A stretch of DNA of 64,000 nucleotides from CAZKXU01 sp964556665 (GTDB lineage Bacteria; Bdellovibrionota_C; UBA2361; CAZKXU01), in assembly GCA_964556665.1 (NCBI GenBank), contig CAZKXU010000002.1, positions 1-64,000 of the forward strand, given 5' to 3'. Made by a program: the position numbers and the translations under genes. Below, piece after piece: positions 7,710 through 16,441 of this stretch (positions are counted from its first letter, which is position 1; every line of letters begins with the position of its first letter). The notes below the pieces were generated by a model. That model did not search any database, was not told the origin of the DNA, and was given only the letters and a program-made list of their open reading frames with translations.

Positions 7710-8906
7710 ATGGATTATCTGACACTCAAACCACTTCTCTTTATTTTTGGTGGCTTAGCGATATCCGGATTTATCTGGTTAATCTGGTACCTATTTGGCA
7801 GCGACCCCAAGCCAAGAGAACTTCTGAGTTTCCATAAGCTAACCGCAGTACCAGCCGGCATAGTTGGATTTATCCTCAAGGAGCGTTTCGCAGCAACTGA
7901 TATTGTAGCCACAATTTTCGATCTTGGTAGAAAAGGTGTCTTAAAGATTAAGGAGGCAAAATGCAAAACCCATGCCGATCCGATTTCTGAGTTTTCAGGT
8001 GAAGGCCATACCATAGCACAACTTGATAGCGATCTGGAATTCCACCTCAGTTTAAACCAGCAGCATAAAAAATCCGACCTGCTAAAGCATGAGGCGCTTT
8101 TATTAGAGTGCCTCTTCCCGCTCGGAGCTACGAACTTAGTTTTAGCTGGACGATTTGATAAGATTAAGGAACGCGCTAGAGAGCTATCCGAAACTGCTTG
8201 GAGAGATGCGATTAGTTTTGAACTCTTTAGCGGCCGTCCCACAATGATAATTATTTTTTGGCGAGTATTTGGACTAATCCTGATGATCCTTGGTGCGCTT
8301 ATAGTTTCCTATGAAGTGGCAATAGAGCCTGACCTAGCCCCAGCGATCATCTTTGTATTTACCGGTGCTGCTTTGCTTGGCTACCCAGCAGGGCGTATCG
8401 TTCGTGATTTTAAAGAGATGAGAATTGATGCAAATTTCGAAAACATCATCTTTCTTATCCCCACGTTCATACTTGGGGTATTAATATCAATTGTAGGTTT
8501 TGTTTATTACTTTATGCAATCGGGTCCAGTATTTGACGCAGGCTCATTAGTGCTTGCGGCTGGTGTGATTCTAGCTACCTTAGCCGAGATAATGCCGCGG
8601 AAATCTCTTTATGGATCAGAGCTGCTCGCAAGTGCAAAACATTTTAAAGAGAAGGGCTTTGGCGCTGAAGCACATTTCAGTCAAACACTCCCGTTTGCGC
8701 TGGCGCTAAGTTGTATGCCAAAGACCATGCAGGATATAGAGAATACAAAGGCGCTTAAGTGCGAGTACTATGAGCCCTGGTGGGAAAATGCGGTGGGCAA
8801 TCGGGAGATCTCAAAGCAAGCAAATACCCCTTTTAGTCCACGGATCTTTGCTGATAATTATGACAATACCAGGAAAGAGTTGGAAAGGGTGATGGGGGTG
8901 CTGTAG
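7710..8906 (+). CDS. DUF2207-like membrane protein lacking the N-terminal domain
   Basis: The 398-residue protein opens with one TM segment. It then shows AVPAGIVGFILKERFAATDIVATIFDLGRKGVLKIKE, the pattern DUF2207 proteins have after their first TM helix. Two further pairs of TM segments lie near residues 180-280. The end LPFALALSCMPKTMQDIENT resembles the family's closing LPYAVALG element. Typical members have an extracytoplasmic N-terminal domain and signal peptide, both absent here. The function of the family is unknown. It may be co-transcribed with nth. Confidence 0.6.
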   Translation: MDYLTLKPLLFIFGGLAISGFIWLIWYLFGSDPKPRELLSFHKLTAVPAGIVGFILKERFAATDIVATIFDLGRKGVLKIKEAKCKTHADPISEFSGEGHTIAQLDSDLEFHLSLNQQHKKSDLLKHEALLLECLFPLGATNLVLAGRFDKIKERARELSETAWRDAISFELFSGRPTMIIIFWRVFGLILMILGALIVSYEVAIEPDLAPAIIFVFTGAALLGYPAGRIVRDFKEMRIDANFENIIFLIPTFILGVLISIVGFVYYFMQSGPVFDAGSLVLAAGVILATLAEIMPRKSLYGSELLASAKHFKEKGFGAEAHFSQTLPFALALSCMPKTMQDIENTKALKCEYYEPWWENAVGNREISKQANTPFSPRIFADNYDNTRKELERVMGVL

Positions 8907-8910
8907 CCTT

Positions 8911-8986
8911 ACTGGGTGTGCGGTCATCTTGCCCGCAAACGAATTTACTGCAGATGCGTAGCGGGCTGGAAGCCCGCGGTCCCTGT
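8911..8986. repeat. 76-bp GC-rich hairpin repeat
   Basis: The right arm is intact (GCGGGCTGGAAGCCCGCGG). The left arm has drifted (ACTGGGTGTGCGGTCATCTTG) but keeps the 76-bp span. It starts four bases after the stop codon of the DUF2207-like gene, between convergent genes. Confidence 0.85.
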
Positions 8987-9055
8987 AAAAACCACTGTAT
9001 TCCAGATAAAATCCAATCTACTTTAAGTTTAGATTATCAATAAACCCTACTCAAC

Positions 9056-9277
9056 TTACCCGACCAAAACTGCCAACGCCCATTCCTGCTGAGTATCAAG
9101 TGTGTCGTTATACTCAAAAGAAAACTCATCACCTTCCGGCCACCTAGCGATACCTTTGTAACCATTTGGTATTCTGCTAACAGAAACGATACGCACCTCT
9201 TCTCCATATCCTAGAGAACCTAAAAGGATATCTTCCGCACGGATTTTGGGATCTAGAAAATTATCAGAAGACTTCAC
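9056..9277 (-). CDS. Small hypothetical protein translationally coupled to fabF
   Basis: This is a 73-residue soluble protein, unrecognised. Its ATG overlaps the fabF stop in an ATGA arrangement at 9274-9277, which suggests coupled translation and a real gene. The sequence is acidic, with a central VRIVSVSRIPNGYKGIARWPEGDEF stretch that reads as beta strands. No signal peptide, Cys pair or known motif is seen. A link to fatty-acid synthesis would be a guess from position only. Confidence 0.55.
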   Translation of the reverse strand: MKSSDNFLDPKIRAEDILLGSLGYGEEVRIVSVSRIPNGYKGIARWPEGDEFSFEYNDTLDTQQEWALAVLVG

Positions 9278-10515
9278 ACCACCCTAAACACTATCGATGA
9301 ATTTGTACCACCAAATCCAAAGGAGTTAGACATTGCAACCCTAATGCGCACGTTGCGGGCCTTATGGGGCACATAGTCAAGATCCAAACCTTCAGCTGGA
9401 TTATCAAGATTAATAGTCGGCGGTATAATACCATCTTTTATGGCCATTACCGAGAAAGCTGCCTCTATTGCACCGGCAGCTCCAAGCAGATGCCCGGTCA
9501 TCGACTTGGTGGAACTCACCATCAGTCCTTGCTTTGCCCATTCGCCAAAAACAGATTTAATCGCCGCAGTCTCAGTAGCATCATTGGCGTCCGTCGAAGT
9601 GCCATGCGCATTAATATACTGAACATCCTGAGGTTTAATCTCAGCATCCTGAAGCGCCGAAGCCATACTCTCCTGGGCTCCCGCTCCATCAGCACACGGT
9701 GCAGTAATATGATAAGCATCACAGGAGAATCCATATCCGATCACCTCGGCATAGATCTGCGCGCCACGACGCTTTGCAGCATCATAGTCCTCCAAGACAA
9801 AAACTGAAGCACCTTCACCCAGAACAAAACCGTCCCGATCCCGGTCAAATGGACGGGAGGCCTTCTCTGGCTCCTCATTCCGCGTAGAGAGCGCACGCAA
9901 TGCACAGAAACCACCTATACCGATCGGTGTAACTGCGCTCTCTGAACCACCGGTTATCATTACATCCTGAATACCATCTCTTATCATACGGTACGACTCA
10001 CCAATTGCATGAGTTGCCGATGCACAGGCGCTAGTAATGGTATAGTTAACTCCCTTAAGACCAAACCGGATGGCGAGATTTCCTGGACCTAGATTGCTGA
10101 TCATGGCAGGTATTAGAAAAGGAGAGATTTTGCGCGGTCCGCCTTCCAGGTAGGCCTGATGATACTTCTCAAGCGTTGCTAAGCCTCCTATACCGATGCC
10201 GAGTATGCAGCCGATCCTGCGAGCGTCATAACTATGCCCACTAAGCTTAGCGTCGTTCCAAGCCTCTTCGCCAGAGGCCAGTGCAAACTGGGAGAAGAGG
10301 TCGAGCTTCTTGACCTCTTTAGCTTCGATATACTTAGTTGGATCAAAATTCTTAACTTCCGCTGCTATCTTGGTTGTAAAAGCAGAGGCGTCAAAACGGG
10401 TGATAGGTGCAACTCCTGATCTACCATTAATTATTCCTTCCCAACTGCTTGCCAATGTGTGGCCAAGCGGTGAAAGTACCCCCATCCCTGTTACAACGAC
10501 CCGTCGTTTTGTCAT
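9274..10515 (-). CDS. fabF: 3-oxoacyl-[acyl-carrier-protein] synthase II
   Basis: FabF condenses malonyl-ACP with acyl-ACP in fatty-acid elongation. The 413-residue length is usual. The Cys-His-His triad is present: Cys164 in TSACASATHAIG, His in YINAHGTSTDANDATE near 304, and His in STKSMTGHLLGAAGAIE near 341. The N-terminus RRVVVTGMGVLSPLG and the glycine-rich end NSFGFGGTN are also diagnostic. Unlike in many bacteria, acpP and fabG are not next to it; upstream comes the unrelated ATPase gene after about 135 bases. A small gene overlaps its 3' end by four bases. Confidence 0.96.
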   Translation of the reverse strand: MTKRRVVVTGMGVLSPLGHTLASSWEGIINGRSGVAPITRFDASAFTTKIAAEVKNFDPTKYIEAKEVKKLDLFSQFALASGEEAWNDAKLSGHSYDARRIGCILGIGIGGLATLEKYHQAYLEGGPRKISPFLIPAMISNLGPGNLAIRFGLKGVNYTITSACASATHAIGESYRMIRDGIQDVMITGGSESAVTPIGIGGFCALRALSTRNEEPEKASRPFDRDRDGFVLGEGASVFVLEDYDAAKRRGAQIYAEVIGYGFSCDAYHITAPCADGAGAQESMASALQDAEIKPQDVQYINAHGTSTDANDATETAAIKSVFGEWAKQGLMVSSTKSMTGHLLGAAGAIEAAFSVMAIKDGIIPPTINLDNPAEGLDLDYVPHKARNVRIRVAMSNSFGFGGTNSSIVFRVV

Positions 10516-10651
10516 GGGATGGAATTATAATGGATAAGATCCACAAAAACAACCAGGGCTAGAGGACCTGGACCCGCGCCCGCTGCGGGGGCTAATCCGT
10601 ACCGATTACCGTGTTTAGCCAATTTTCCTATCTGTTATCGTAACTATCTTC

Positions 10652-11344
10652 TCAGACAGCATCAGCGACCAAACGAAATTTTATAGGTTCCCCTAGAACC
10701 TGCGAGAGATGATCGAGATTCTGAAAATAGTACTCGACTGCTCCAATCTCCCGCGGTAGTCGCTTAGCAAGGAAAGCTATGTGACGTGGGTTAAGGGCGA
10801 TTCCACGCTGTCCTGCTAAGGCCTCTATAAGGGCCGGCAGATCCTCGGCTAGAGGCGGTCCTAATTCAAAAAATGTAGCTGCACGAAGACGACTACTGAC
10901 ATGCTCATCAAATGAAAACTGTGCTAATGCTGCGGATGAAATAAAGAGAACTGCTGCTTGCCTGCGACGAAGCGCTTCGAAGGAATTTACAAAGCCACCA
11001 GATCCTCCTGGCTTTAATCCGGTTAAATACCTCTCTGCTTCATCTATAATAACAATGGCATCTTCTGAACTGCTAGCAAGACGATCAGGCAGCTCCTCAA
11101 ACTGCGTGCCTGTGATAAATTGAACGACTAGCCCACCCTTTATAAGTTCATCTGAGAGCGCTACTGCAAAATGGGTTTTGCCGCTCCTTTCTGGCGCATA
11201 AAGAAAGGCTGCCTGGAATGTGGTGCGTGCTTTAAATAGTTTTATGAGCTCTGCAAAGGAGGCTTTAACGCCGGCATGTAAAATGAATTTTTCCGGAAGA
11301 TACGGAAGCCTATTAGTAAGAAGTAAGTTAAGCTGTTTTGACAT
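10652..11344 (-). CDS. DnaA/Hda-like AAA+ ATPase
   Basis: This is a 230-residue P-loop ATPase of DnaA type without a DNA-binding domain. It shows FLYAPERSGKTHFAVAL (Walker A about 48-64), AIVIIDEAERYL (Walker B), a sensor-1-like ISSAA, and HVSSRLRAATFFELGPP, which resembles the DnaA box VII/arginine-finger region. The C-terminal lid (LPREIGAVEYYFQNLDHLSQ) matches the DnaA/Hda pattern. In E. coli, Hda with the sliding clamp triggers DnaA-ATP hydrolysis. No clear clamp-binding motif is visible near the N-terminus (SKQLNLLL is a weak candidate). It is one base away from murA and probably co-transcribed. Confidence 0.75.
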   Translation of the reverse strand: MSKQLNLLLTNRLPYLPEKFILHAGVKASFAELIKLFKARTTFQAAFLYAPERSGKTHFAVALSDELIKGGLVVQFITGTQFEELPDRLASSSEDAIVIIDEAERYLTGLKPGGSGGFVNSFEALRRRQAAVLFISSAALAQFSFDEHVSSRLRAATFFELGPPLAEDLPALIEALAGQRGIALNPRHIAFLAKRLPREIGAVEYYFQNLDHLSQVLGEPIKFRLVADAV

Positions 11345-11345
11345 T

Positions 11346-12635
11346 TCAACAACCTACAGCTAAAAAATCCTCGGCATCAGAGCGGCGTAGCGCAACCTTA
11401 GCACCTAAGCGTTTAAGTTTACTCTCGAGCGCTTCATAGCCACGACGTAGATGTCCAATCTCATGCAGCTCCGATTGCCCATCAGCACCAAGCGCTGCTA
11501 TTACAAGCGCCGCACCTGCGCGAATATCGAGACAGTCTACCGGTGCGCCACTTAATCGCGGCACTCCTGTAATGGTAGCGCTGCGGCCATCTATTGTGAT
11601 CATCGCCCCCATCCTTGAAAGCTCAGAGACATGTCCAAAGCGCCCTTCAAAGACAGATTCTTCAATACTGCTACTCCCTTCTATGCTGCTGAGTAGAGCC
11701 ATTAATGGAGCCTGTAGATCGGTTGCTATTTCGGGAAACGGAGCACATCGCAGATTAGCTGGCTTTAGCACCTTACGGTACTCTACCTTAACTGAATCCG
11801 CCTCAACCTCTACCTGCAGCCCAAGCTCGGAGAGTAACTCTAAAAATTTTCCAAAATACTGTGGGGAGAATCCGGAAGCTTTGACAGAACCTTTAGTTGC
11901 TGCGGCTGCCAATAAAAATGTGCCAGCCTCAATTCGATCACCTATAACACGCACCCTGGCACCACCCAATTCAGAGCGGCCGGTAATTCTAACTGTCTCT
12001 TCACCCGCACCTTCAATTATAGCTCCCATATCCGAAAGCATCTGGGCTAGCGCTACGATCTCTGGCTCACGTGCCGCGCCACTAATTGTAGTTGTTCCAG
12101 AGGTAAGCGCCGCAGCCATCATTATCTGGTGGGTGGCACCTACGGAGGGGAATCTAAGTTCAATTGAAGCAGGATGCAGTCCTCTTGGAGCTGAGGCGTA
12201 GACGACTCCATGTTTAACCTTTATCTGGGCTCCCATCCGCTCAAGACCTGCAAGATGCATATCTACAGGTCGCGCTCCGATAGCGTCACCTCCTGGTAGG
12301 GCAACCGCAGCCTGCCGCACACGAGCTAATAAAGGACCAAGCACCCAAAACGATGCGCGCATCGCCTTTACCAAACTATAGCTTGCCTCTGAGCTAACAA
12401 CAGTTGGAACAGTGAGCTTAACTCGGGAGACTCCTCGTTCTACTACTGCTCCAAGTGATTCTAGTAGATGTAATGTAATGTTGATATCTTCTAGATTAGG
12501 AATATTCGTAAACTCACATGTCTCAGTACTCAGTAAAGAAGAGATAAGAAGAGGCAGAGCAGCGTTTTTTGCACCGCTGATTTGCACCTCACCGCGTAGT
12601 ACGTGGCCGCCAATTATTTCAATGAATTCAGACAC
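11346..12635 (-). CDS. murA: UDP-N-acetylglucosamine 1-carboxyvinyltransferase (Asp variant)
   Basis: MurA transfers enolpyruvate from PEP to UDP-GlcNAc, the first committed step of peptidoglycan synthesis. The 429-residue chain carries GEVQISGAKNAALP at 15-28 and the family repeats throughout. The active loop reads LPGGDAIGARPVD, with Asp117 where most bacteria have the Cys that fosfomycin alkylates. The codon is GAC on the minus strand. Asp at this site is known in mycobacteria, Chlamydia and Borrelia and gives intrinsic fosfomycin resistance. The gene overlaps nothing but lies one base from the Hda-like gene. Upstream it is divergent from an unknown 93-residue gene. Confidence 0.96.
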   Translation of the reverse strand: MSEFIEIIGGHVLRGEVQISGAKNAALPLLISSLLSTETCEFTNIPNLEDINITLHLLESLGAVVERGVSRVKLTVPTVVSSEASYSLVKAMRASFWVLGPLLARVRQAAVALPGGDAIGARPVDMHLAGLERMGAQIKVKHGVVYASAPRGLHPASIELRFPSVGATHQIMMAAALTSGTTTISGAAREPEIVALAQMLSDMGAIIEGAGEETVRITGRSELGGARVRVIGDRIEAGTFLLAAAATKGSVKASGFSPQYFGKFLELLSELGLQVEVEADSVKVEYRKVLKPANLRCAPFPEIATDLQAPLMALLSSIEGSSSIEESVFEGRFGHVSELSRMGAMITIDGRSATITGVPRLSGAPVDCLDIRAGAALVIAALGADGQSELHEIGHLRRGYEALESKLKRLGAKVALRRSDAEDFLAVGC

Positions 12636-12767
12636 TTATTTTACTCCAGAAGTTTTCAATAATATACCTTTTGAATCAGCTAGTCAAAACAGCAGGAAAC
12701 TTTTCGAATATTACACCGAAACATAGATAAGGACCAATTTTGTTTCAATTATTTTATAGGAATAGTT

Positions 12768-13049
12768 ATGGAGATTAGCGGAAATATAAATGACTTTATC
12801 GCTCAGTTTGAAAGTAACGCATCCACACAGGATTCCACAGAATCGAAGGTCGCGGGCGCAATCGGTACTACGCTTGGCAAGTTGGAGCAGGAGCTTCTCG
12901 ATGCAATGCAGAGCGGTGATGAGGTTAAGGCGAAGCAGCTAGAGTTTCAGTACCAGCGCAGCATGCGAGTATGGGAGATGTTCCAACAACTCCTAAGAAA
13001 TTCACATGATATGTTAATGAATGCTATTAGAAATTTAAGATTTAGTTAG
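12768..13049 (+). CDS. Small helical protein, faintly like a type III needle subunit
   Basis: This 93-residue protein has no signal peptide and is mostly helical. It has a Ser/Thr-rich N-terminus, then a helix LGKLEQELLDAMQSG, a turn, and a long helix VKAKQLEFQYQRSMRVWEMFQQLLRNSHDMLMNAIRNL. This helix-turn-helix hairpin with an AxQ..Y/W..N..K/L..I pattern toward the end resembles the YscF/PrgI/EscF class in layout only. AGGA sits six bases before the ATG. The gene is followed by a 341-residue unknown protein that also lacks a signal peptide. No other secretion gene is in the window, so the resemblance is weak. Confidence 0.6.
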   Translation: MEISGNINDFIAQFESNASTQDSTESKVAGAIGTTLGKLEQELLDAMQSGDEVKAKQLEFQYQRSMRVWEMFQQLLRNSHDMLMNAIRNLRFS

Positions 13050-13057
13050 TTAATAAA

Positions 13058-13335
13058 ACTGGGACCGTGGGCTTCCAGCCCGCTACGTGATGGCAACTAT
13101 AGCAAGTGACAGAATACCGTAGCGTTATTCTGTCACTTGCTAAAGCCTGGCCATGCATGGCCAGGACGAGCCGTAGGCTCGGAGAACGGCTTGAAATGGG
13201 CGCTCGGGGACCCGTTTCAAGACGTTCGAGGAGGCCTTTGGCCACGGATGGTCAAAGGCCAACAGACAAAATAACGGTACGTTATTTTGTCATTTAGTAT
13301 AATTCGTTTGCGGGCAAGATGCCCGCGGTCCCAGT
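13058..13335. repeat. Composite hairpin repeat, longer relative of 72-258
   Basis: The outer arms are ACTGGGACCGTGGGCTTCCA and GATGCCCGCGGTCCCAGT. Inside are the same 43-bp palindrome (13100-13142) and the GACAAAATAACG palindrome as in 72-258. About 90 extra bases are inserted after GCCTGGCCAT, themselves rich in inverted repeats. The palindromes create overlapping ORFs on both strands that are not genes. Confidence 0.85.
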
Positions 13336-13374
13336 GTGCTATGTTCTAATTTTAATCTAACTTTTGGAGAAAAT

Positions 13375-14400
13375 ATGTCAGCCATAGAAAACTCAACCTC
13401 CTCCGCAACGATGACAGGAAGCATTGAGCCATCAATACAAAATACCGATCATAGTGAGCTAAAGGACTCAATTGCAGATATTATCAACGCTCTCACCGGA
13501 TCAAACAAAACTGGCGCCAAGCTGCAAAATGAACGGCTGAGCGAAGATCTGCTGTATGCAGCACTACTTCATAGTAAATTAAAGAACATTGATCCGGAGC
13601 TAGCAAAGCAGTTCCTCACCGATCTAGCACGAAGCTATCGACACAATACCACACAGAATGTTCGTCAGCCGATCTTTCGTGCAGCAGAAAAAGCACTGCG
13701 AGAGATCGTTAAAGATGGGCGCCTTACTAAGTCTGAAAAGCAGGATCTGGCTAAATACGCCTTCGGCAAGGCGCAGCTAGATGATCGTGAGACACGTTTG
13801 ACAAGAGAGGTAAAACCGTTGGTCAATCAGTTCGACGAGAAAAATAGTAGGAGTAATATTGAGGCTATTTTAGAGAAGGTCAGTTCAAATGAAGTTGCAA
13901 CCGGTAGAACGCTTACTAAATTTAAAGATCGTATAAAAGATCTTGGAAAACTCACACCTCAGCAGGCTCTGCGGCAGAGAAATTTTCTAGATGATATAGA
14001 TCCGAAAGGTATGCCGGTCGGTAGCAGTATCGGCACTACAAACACACCTGCTAGCAGCAATAAACTTAGCGGCGATATACCACAGCCCAAGGATATACAA
14101 AGCGGTCCGGATGACTTTGTCTTCCTGCCGCAAGATCAGAGCGGCAATCTTATTATTCATATTCCTGTAAGTTATTCCGAACGAGTTGATAAAGTAACAC
14201 TCTATGCTGAGAATGGGGACAAACTAGGAGATCTTGTTTTTGACGGCTTTGGTACTGATGGCCGCAGTCAATGGCACCTGGAAGGTGGCCTTGGTGATTA
14301 TTCAGGGAACATCTATGCTGGATTACACCTTATTAGCGGAGCTAACATAAAGTGGAGCATTGGAGCAGCCAAGGAGTATCAGTCGTATAAGGTGTATTGA
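13375..14400 (+). CDS. Hypothetical protein with helical body and beta C-terminal domain
   Basis: This is a 341-residue protein, unrecognised. I chose the ATG at 13375 because TTTTGGAGAAAAT precedes it; an in-frame GTG at 13336 lies against the repeat. Residues 1-60 are Ser/Thr-rich without a signal peptide. About 65-200 is basic and helical (LLYAALLHSKLKNIDPELAKQFL and onward). A short linker follows. Residues about 245-340 form a beta-rich unit (LIIHIPVSYSERVDKVTLYAENGDKLGDLVF) of a kind reminiscent of Ig-like caps such as the FlgD C-terminus. Its neighbour at 12768 also lacks a signal, and the two may be partners. No function is assigned. Confidence 0.7.
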   Translation: MSAIENSTSSATMTGSIEPSIQNTDHSELKDSIADIINALTGSNKTGAKLQNERLSEDLLYAALLHSKLKNIDPELAKQFLTDLARSYRHNTTQNVRQPIFRAAEKALREIVKDGRLTKSEKQDLAKYAFGKAQLDDRETRLTREVKPLVNQFDEKNSRSNIEAILEKVSSNEVATGRTLTKFKDRIKDLGKLTPQQALRQRNFLDDIDPKGMPVGSSIGTTNTPASSNKLSGDIPQPKDIQSGPDDFVFLPQDQSGNLIIHIPVSYSERVDKVTLYAENGDKLGDLVFDGFGTDGRSQWHLEGGLGDYSGNIYAGLHLISGANIKWSIGAAKEYQSYKVY

Positions 14401-14475
14401 TGTAGAGCGGAGATATAAATTCGTTTCCACATATACATCCCCCTAGTATAGAAAATCAAACTGATTGAGGTGGCC

Positions 14476-14636
14476 CTTATTCCTAGTTTTTTTCTTCGTC
14501 CTAATCCTCGCCTTCGTCCTAGTCTTTTTCTTCGTTCTAGCCCTAGCCCATGAAGAACCAATAAAACGGAAAACTGACAAGGGCAAGATCAAGGAAGAGG
14601 ACTCGCAAATTAGGATGAGGACTAAGATAAGAACTA
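14476..14636. repeat. Degenerate low-complexity CTAGTCCT/CTTCGTCC tract
   Basis: A run of imperfect pyrimidine-rich units (CTTCGTCCTAATCCTCGCC and similar) is followed by a purine-rich stretch (GGATGAGGACTAAGATAAG). The latter reads as its rough inverted copy. It is neither coding nor a clean tandem repeat. It abuts the palindromic element that starts at 14634. Confidence 0.5.
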
Positions 14637-14819
14637 GTGCTCCTCCAAATAAGTTTTTTCACGTCTAGCATCACAGCGTTGCCCCACCTTGTCACGCTTC
14701 TCAGTCGGAAAATCCTCGCAATACTCCAGTATTGCTGCGGATTTCCTCCTTCCGAGGCGTGCCAATCTGGGGCAACGCTGCGCGCTATACGTGAAAAAAC
14801 TTATTTGGCGAAGCACTAG
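14634..14819. repeat. Full ~186-bp CTAG-ended palindromic element
   Basis: It runs from CTAGTGCTCCTCCAAATAAG to CTTATTTGGCGAAGCACTAG, with terminal inverted repeats of about 30 bp and a central GCAATACTCCAGTATTGC palindrome. Very similar copies lie at 42988-43174 and, reversed, at 46865-47050. Partial copies lie at 1-49 and 857-948. There is no transposase, so it is probably MITE-type. Confidence 0.9.
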
Positions 14820-14863
14820 GAATAAGGTCAATTTCAAAAACTAAGATTGCCTTGTGCGTCTTA

Positions 14864-15712
14864 CTAAACCCTCAACCTCTCTATCAAAGACTTAAGATCC
14901 CCAGTCTTCACCAGATCATTTAGCACCGGATCATCCCGTGCAATTTCGAGTTTATCACAGAGCACTAAGTCGTATAACTTATTCCCCCACTTCTCCTTAA
15001 AGCGCTCCCTAAATATATGCTCCCTCCCAAGCTGTGCGGCCTTCACCTCTACTGTATAGGTACTCTTTCCGCCAAAATGTAAAATATAGGAGTTCAAACA
15101 ATATTTAACCTTAAATCCGGCTTCAATTGCCCTCAAGCAATAGTCATAATCCTCTCCGCCACCAAGTCCAAATGTTTCATCTAAGAGGCCTACGGATGCG
15201 TGCACCAAATAAGGTACTTTTACACAGAAAAACGGTAGAGTAAGGACATTCAGTAAGCCAACCCGTCTTTTCCTATGCTCAGCCACAATACGCAGAAATT
15301 TATCCTCCTGGCCAAGATAATGAGACAGTTCGACAACTACACCCAGATTTAAACCGCTAAACTCATACTGCAGTTCACGGTTTGAAAGCGGTGATAAAAT
15401 AGATTCAGATTCAACCATCAAAGCATCAAGCCAATTTGGTGATAGAATTAGATCGTTATTTAACATTATCAGATGTTGTTTTTCTGTACGGGCCCTTTCA
15501 ATCATCTGATTCATATTCGATGAAAAGCCACGTGGCACCTCGTTAATCTGTAATTCAAACTGAGGATAGTCGCTCCCACTCCAACCACCATCATTATCTA
15601 TAAGTATAAACCTCTCGTGAGGCTCTAACGTCGTATGTTGATAAAATGAATCCAGCGCGAGTCGGGTGTACTCAGTCGAGAGTCCAGTTGTTACCATTGC
15701 AAAAATAGTCAT
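14864..15712 (-). CDS. Family 2 glycosyltransferase
   Basis: This is a 282-residue GT-A fold enzyme. The N-terminus TIFAMVTTGLSTEYTRLALDS and HERFILIDNDGGW give the nucleotide-sugar half. LIMLNNDLILSPNWLDALM holds the metal-binding Asp (a DxD-like NND). GGGEDYDYCLRAIEAGFKV is the ED acceptor motif typical of GT2 rhamnosyl- and other transferases. No TM segment is seen, so it is probably peripheral. The substrate is unknown. A polysaccharide cluster is lacking, so its pathway cannot be inferred. Confidence 0.85.
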   Translation of the reverse strand: MTIFAMVTTGLSTEYTRLALDSFYQHTTLEPHERFILIDNDGGWSGSDYPQFELQINEVPRGFSSNMNQMIERARTEKQHLIMLNNDLILSPNWLDALMVESESILSPLSNRELQYEFSGLNLGVVVELSHYLGQEDKFLRIVAEHRKRRVGLLNVLTLPFFCVKVPYLVHASVGLLDETFGLGGGEDYDYCLRAIEAGFKVKYCLNSYILHFGGKSTYTVEVKAAQLGREHIFRERFKEKWGNKLYDLVLCDKLEIARDDPVLNDLVKTGDLKSLIERLRV

Positions 15713-15772
15713 CGTAGGAAAACAATAAACTGCAATGTGAAAGTTAGAAAAGGGGATAAAAGAGTCCGCTGA

Positions 15773-15997
15773 TTAAGCTTCAGGGTTTAAATTTATTATG
15801 CGGGACAGATCGGGTCTACCATCATCGTGATATTGATCCCCTGATGCCTGTGCTCTAAGATGACTAAGCATAGAACCTACTGAAACGCCTTGTAGTGGAG
15901 TCAGCTCTGGTGATAACTGCCGCTCCTGGTCGTTGGGCGCCATGGCAAGTGCTAAAACAGCAGCGATACTACGAACAAACCGGTTATTCTCAAACAT
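15773..15997 (-). CDS. Small hypothetical protein
   Basis: This is a 74-residue ORF upstream of the glycosyltransferase on the same strand. Residues 5-21 (NRFVRSIAAVLALAMAP) are hydrophobic enough for a short signal peptide. The rest is polar with an acidic end (DDGRPDLSRIINLNPEA). No clear ribosome site is visible, no family is recognised, and it may not be expressed. Confidence 0.3.
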   Translation of the reverse strand: MFENNRFVRSIAAVLALAMAPNDQERQLSPELTPLQGVSVGSMLSHLRAQASGDQYHDDGRPDLSRIINLNPEA

Positions 15998-16162
15998 ACT
16001 TAAACAAGCCTTATAACTGCAACAACGGCGTTATTACAAATAGTTCTAACAATGTTATCAACTTTCAGAACTTATTCTACCATAGATTTATCGCTTAACA
16101 ACGTGCTTCGAGTGAGAAGTGTTAACTAGCTGAATTAACTAGTTAACTCTAGTTGTGATTTA

Positions 16163-16400
16163 CTTAGTCTCTATCTTAGCCTTGGGTAATAACTCAATGA
16201 CCCCGGGCTTCTGAATCTGCGTATTTTACAAATTAACCAGAGAGGTCACGAAGAACACATGGGGAAATGAAGATTAAGGCCAATTCTTTTTCTTCCCTCT
16301 GTGTCCTCCGCGACCTCTCTGGTTACTTATAAATGAACGCCTATCTCTAATTACCCGAAGTTATTAAGCAGTTACCCAAGGTTGAGATAAAGGCTTAGAC
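16163..16400. repeat. Nested inverted-repeat element in a 440-bp gene-free gap
   Basis: The outer arms, CTTAGTCTCTATCTTAGCCT and its imperfect inverse AGGTTGAGATAAAGGCTTAG, enclose an inner pair. The inner pair is AACCAGAGAGGTCACGAAGA (from about 16235) and its inverse CGCGACCTCTCTGGTT (to about 16324). It looks like one small palindromic element inserted in another. Nothing coding is seen between 15998 and 16441. Confidence 0.6.
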
Positions 16401-16441
16401 TTATATAAGGATAGTATTCCTGATCTTGAGAAGCCACTCTC

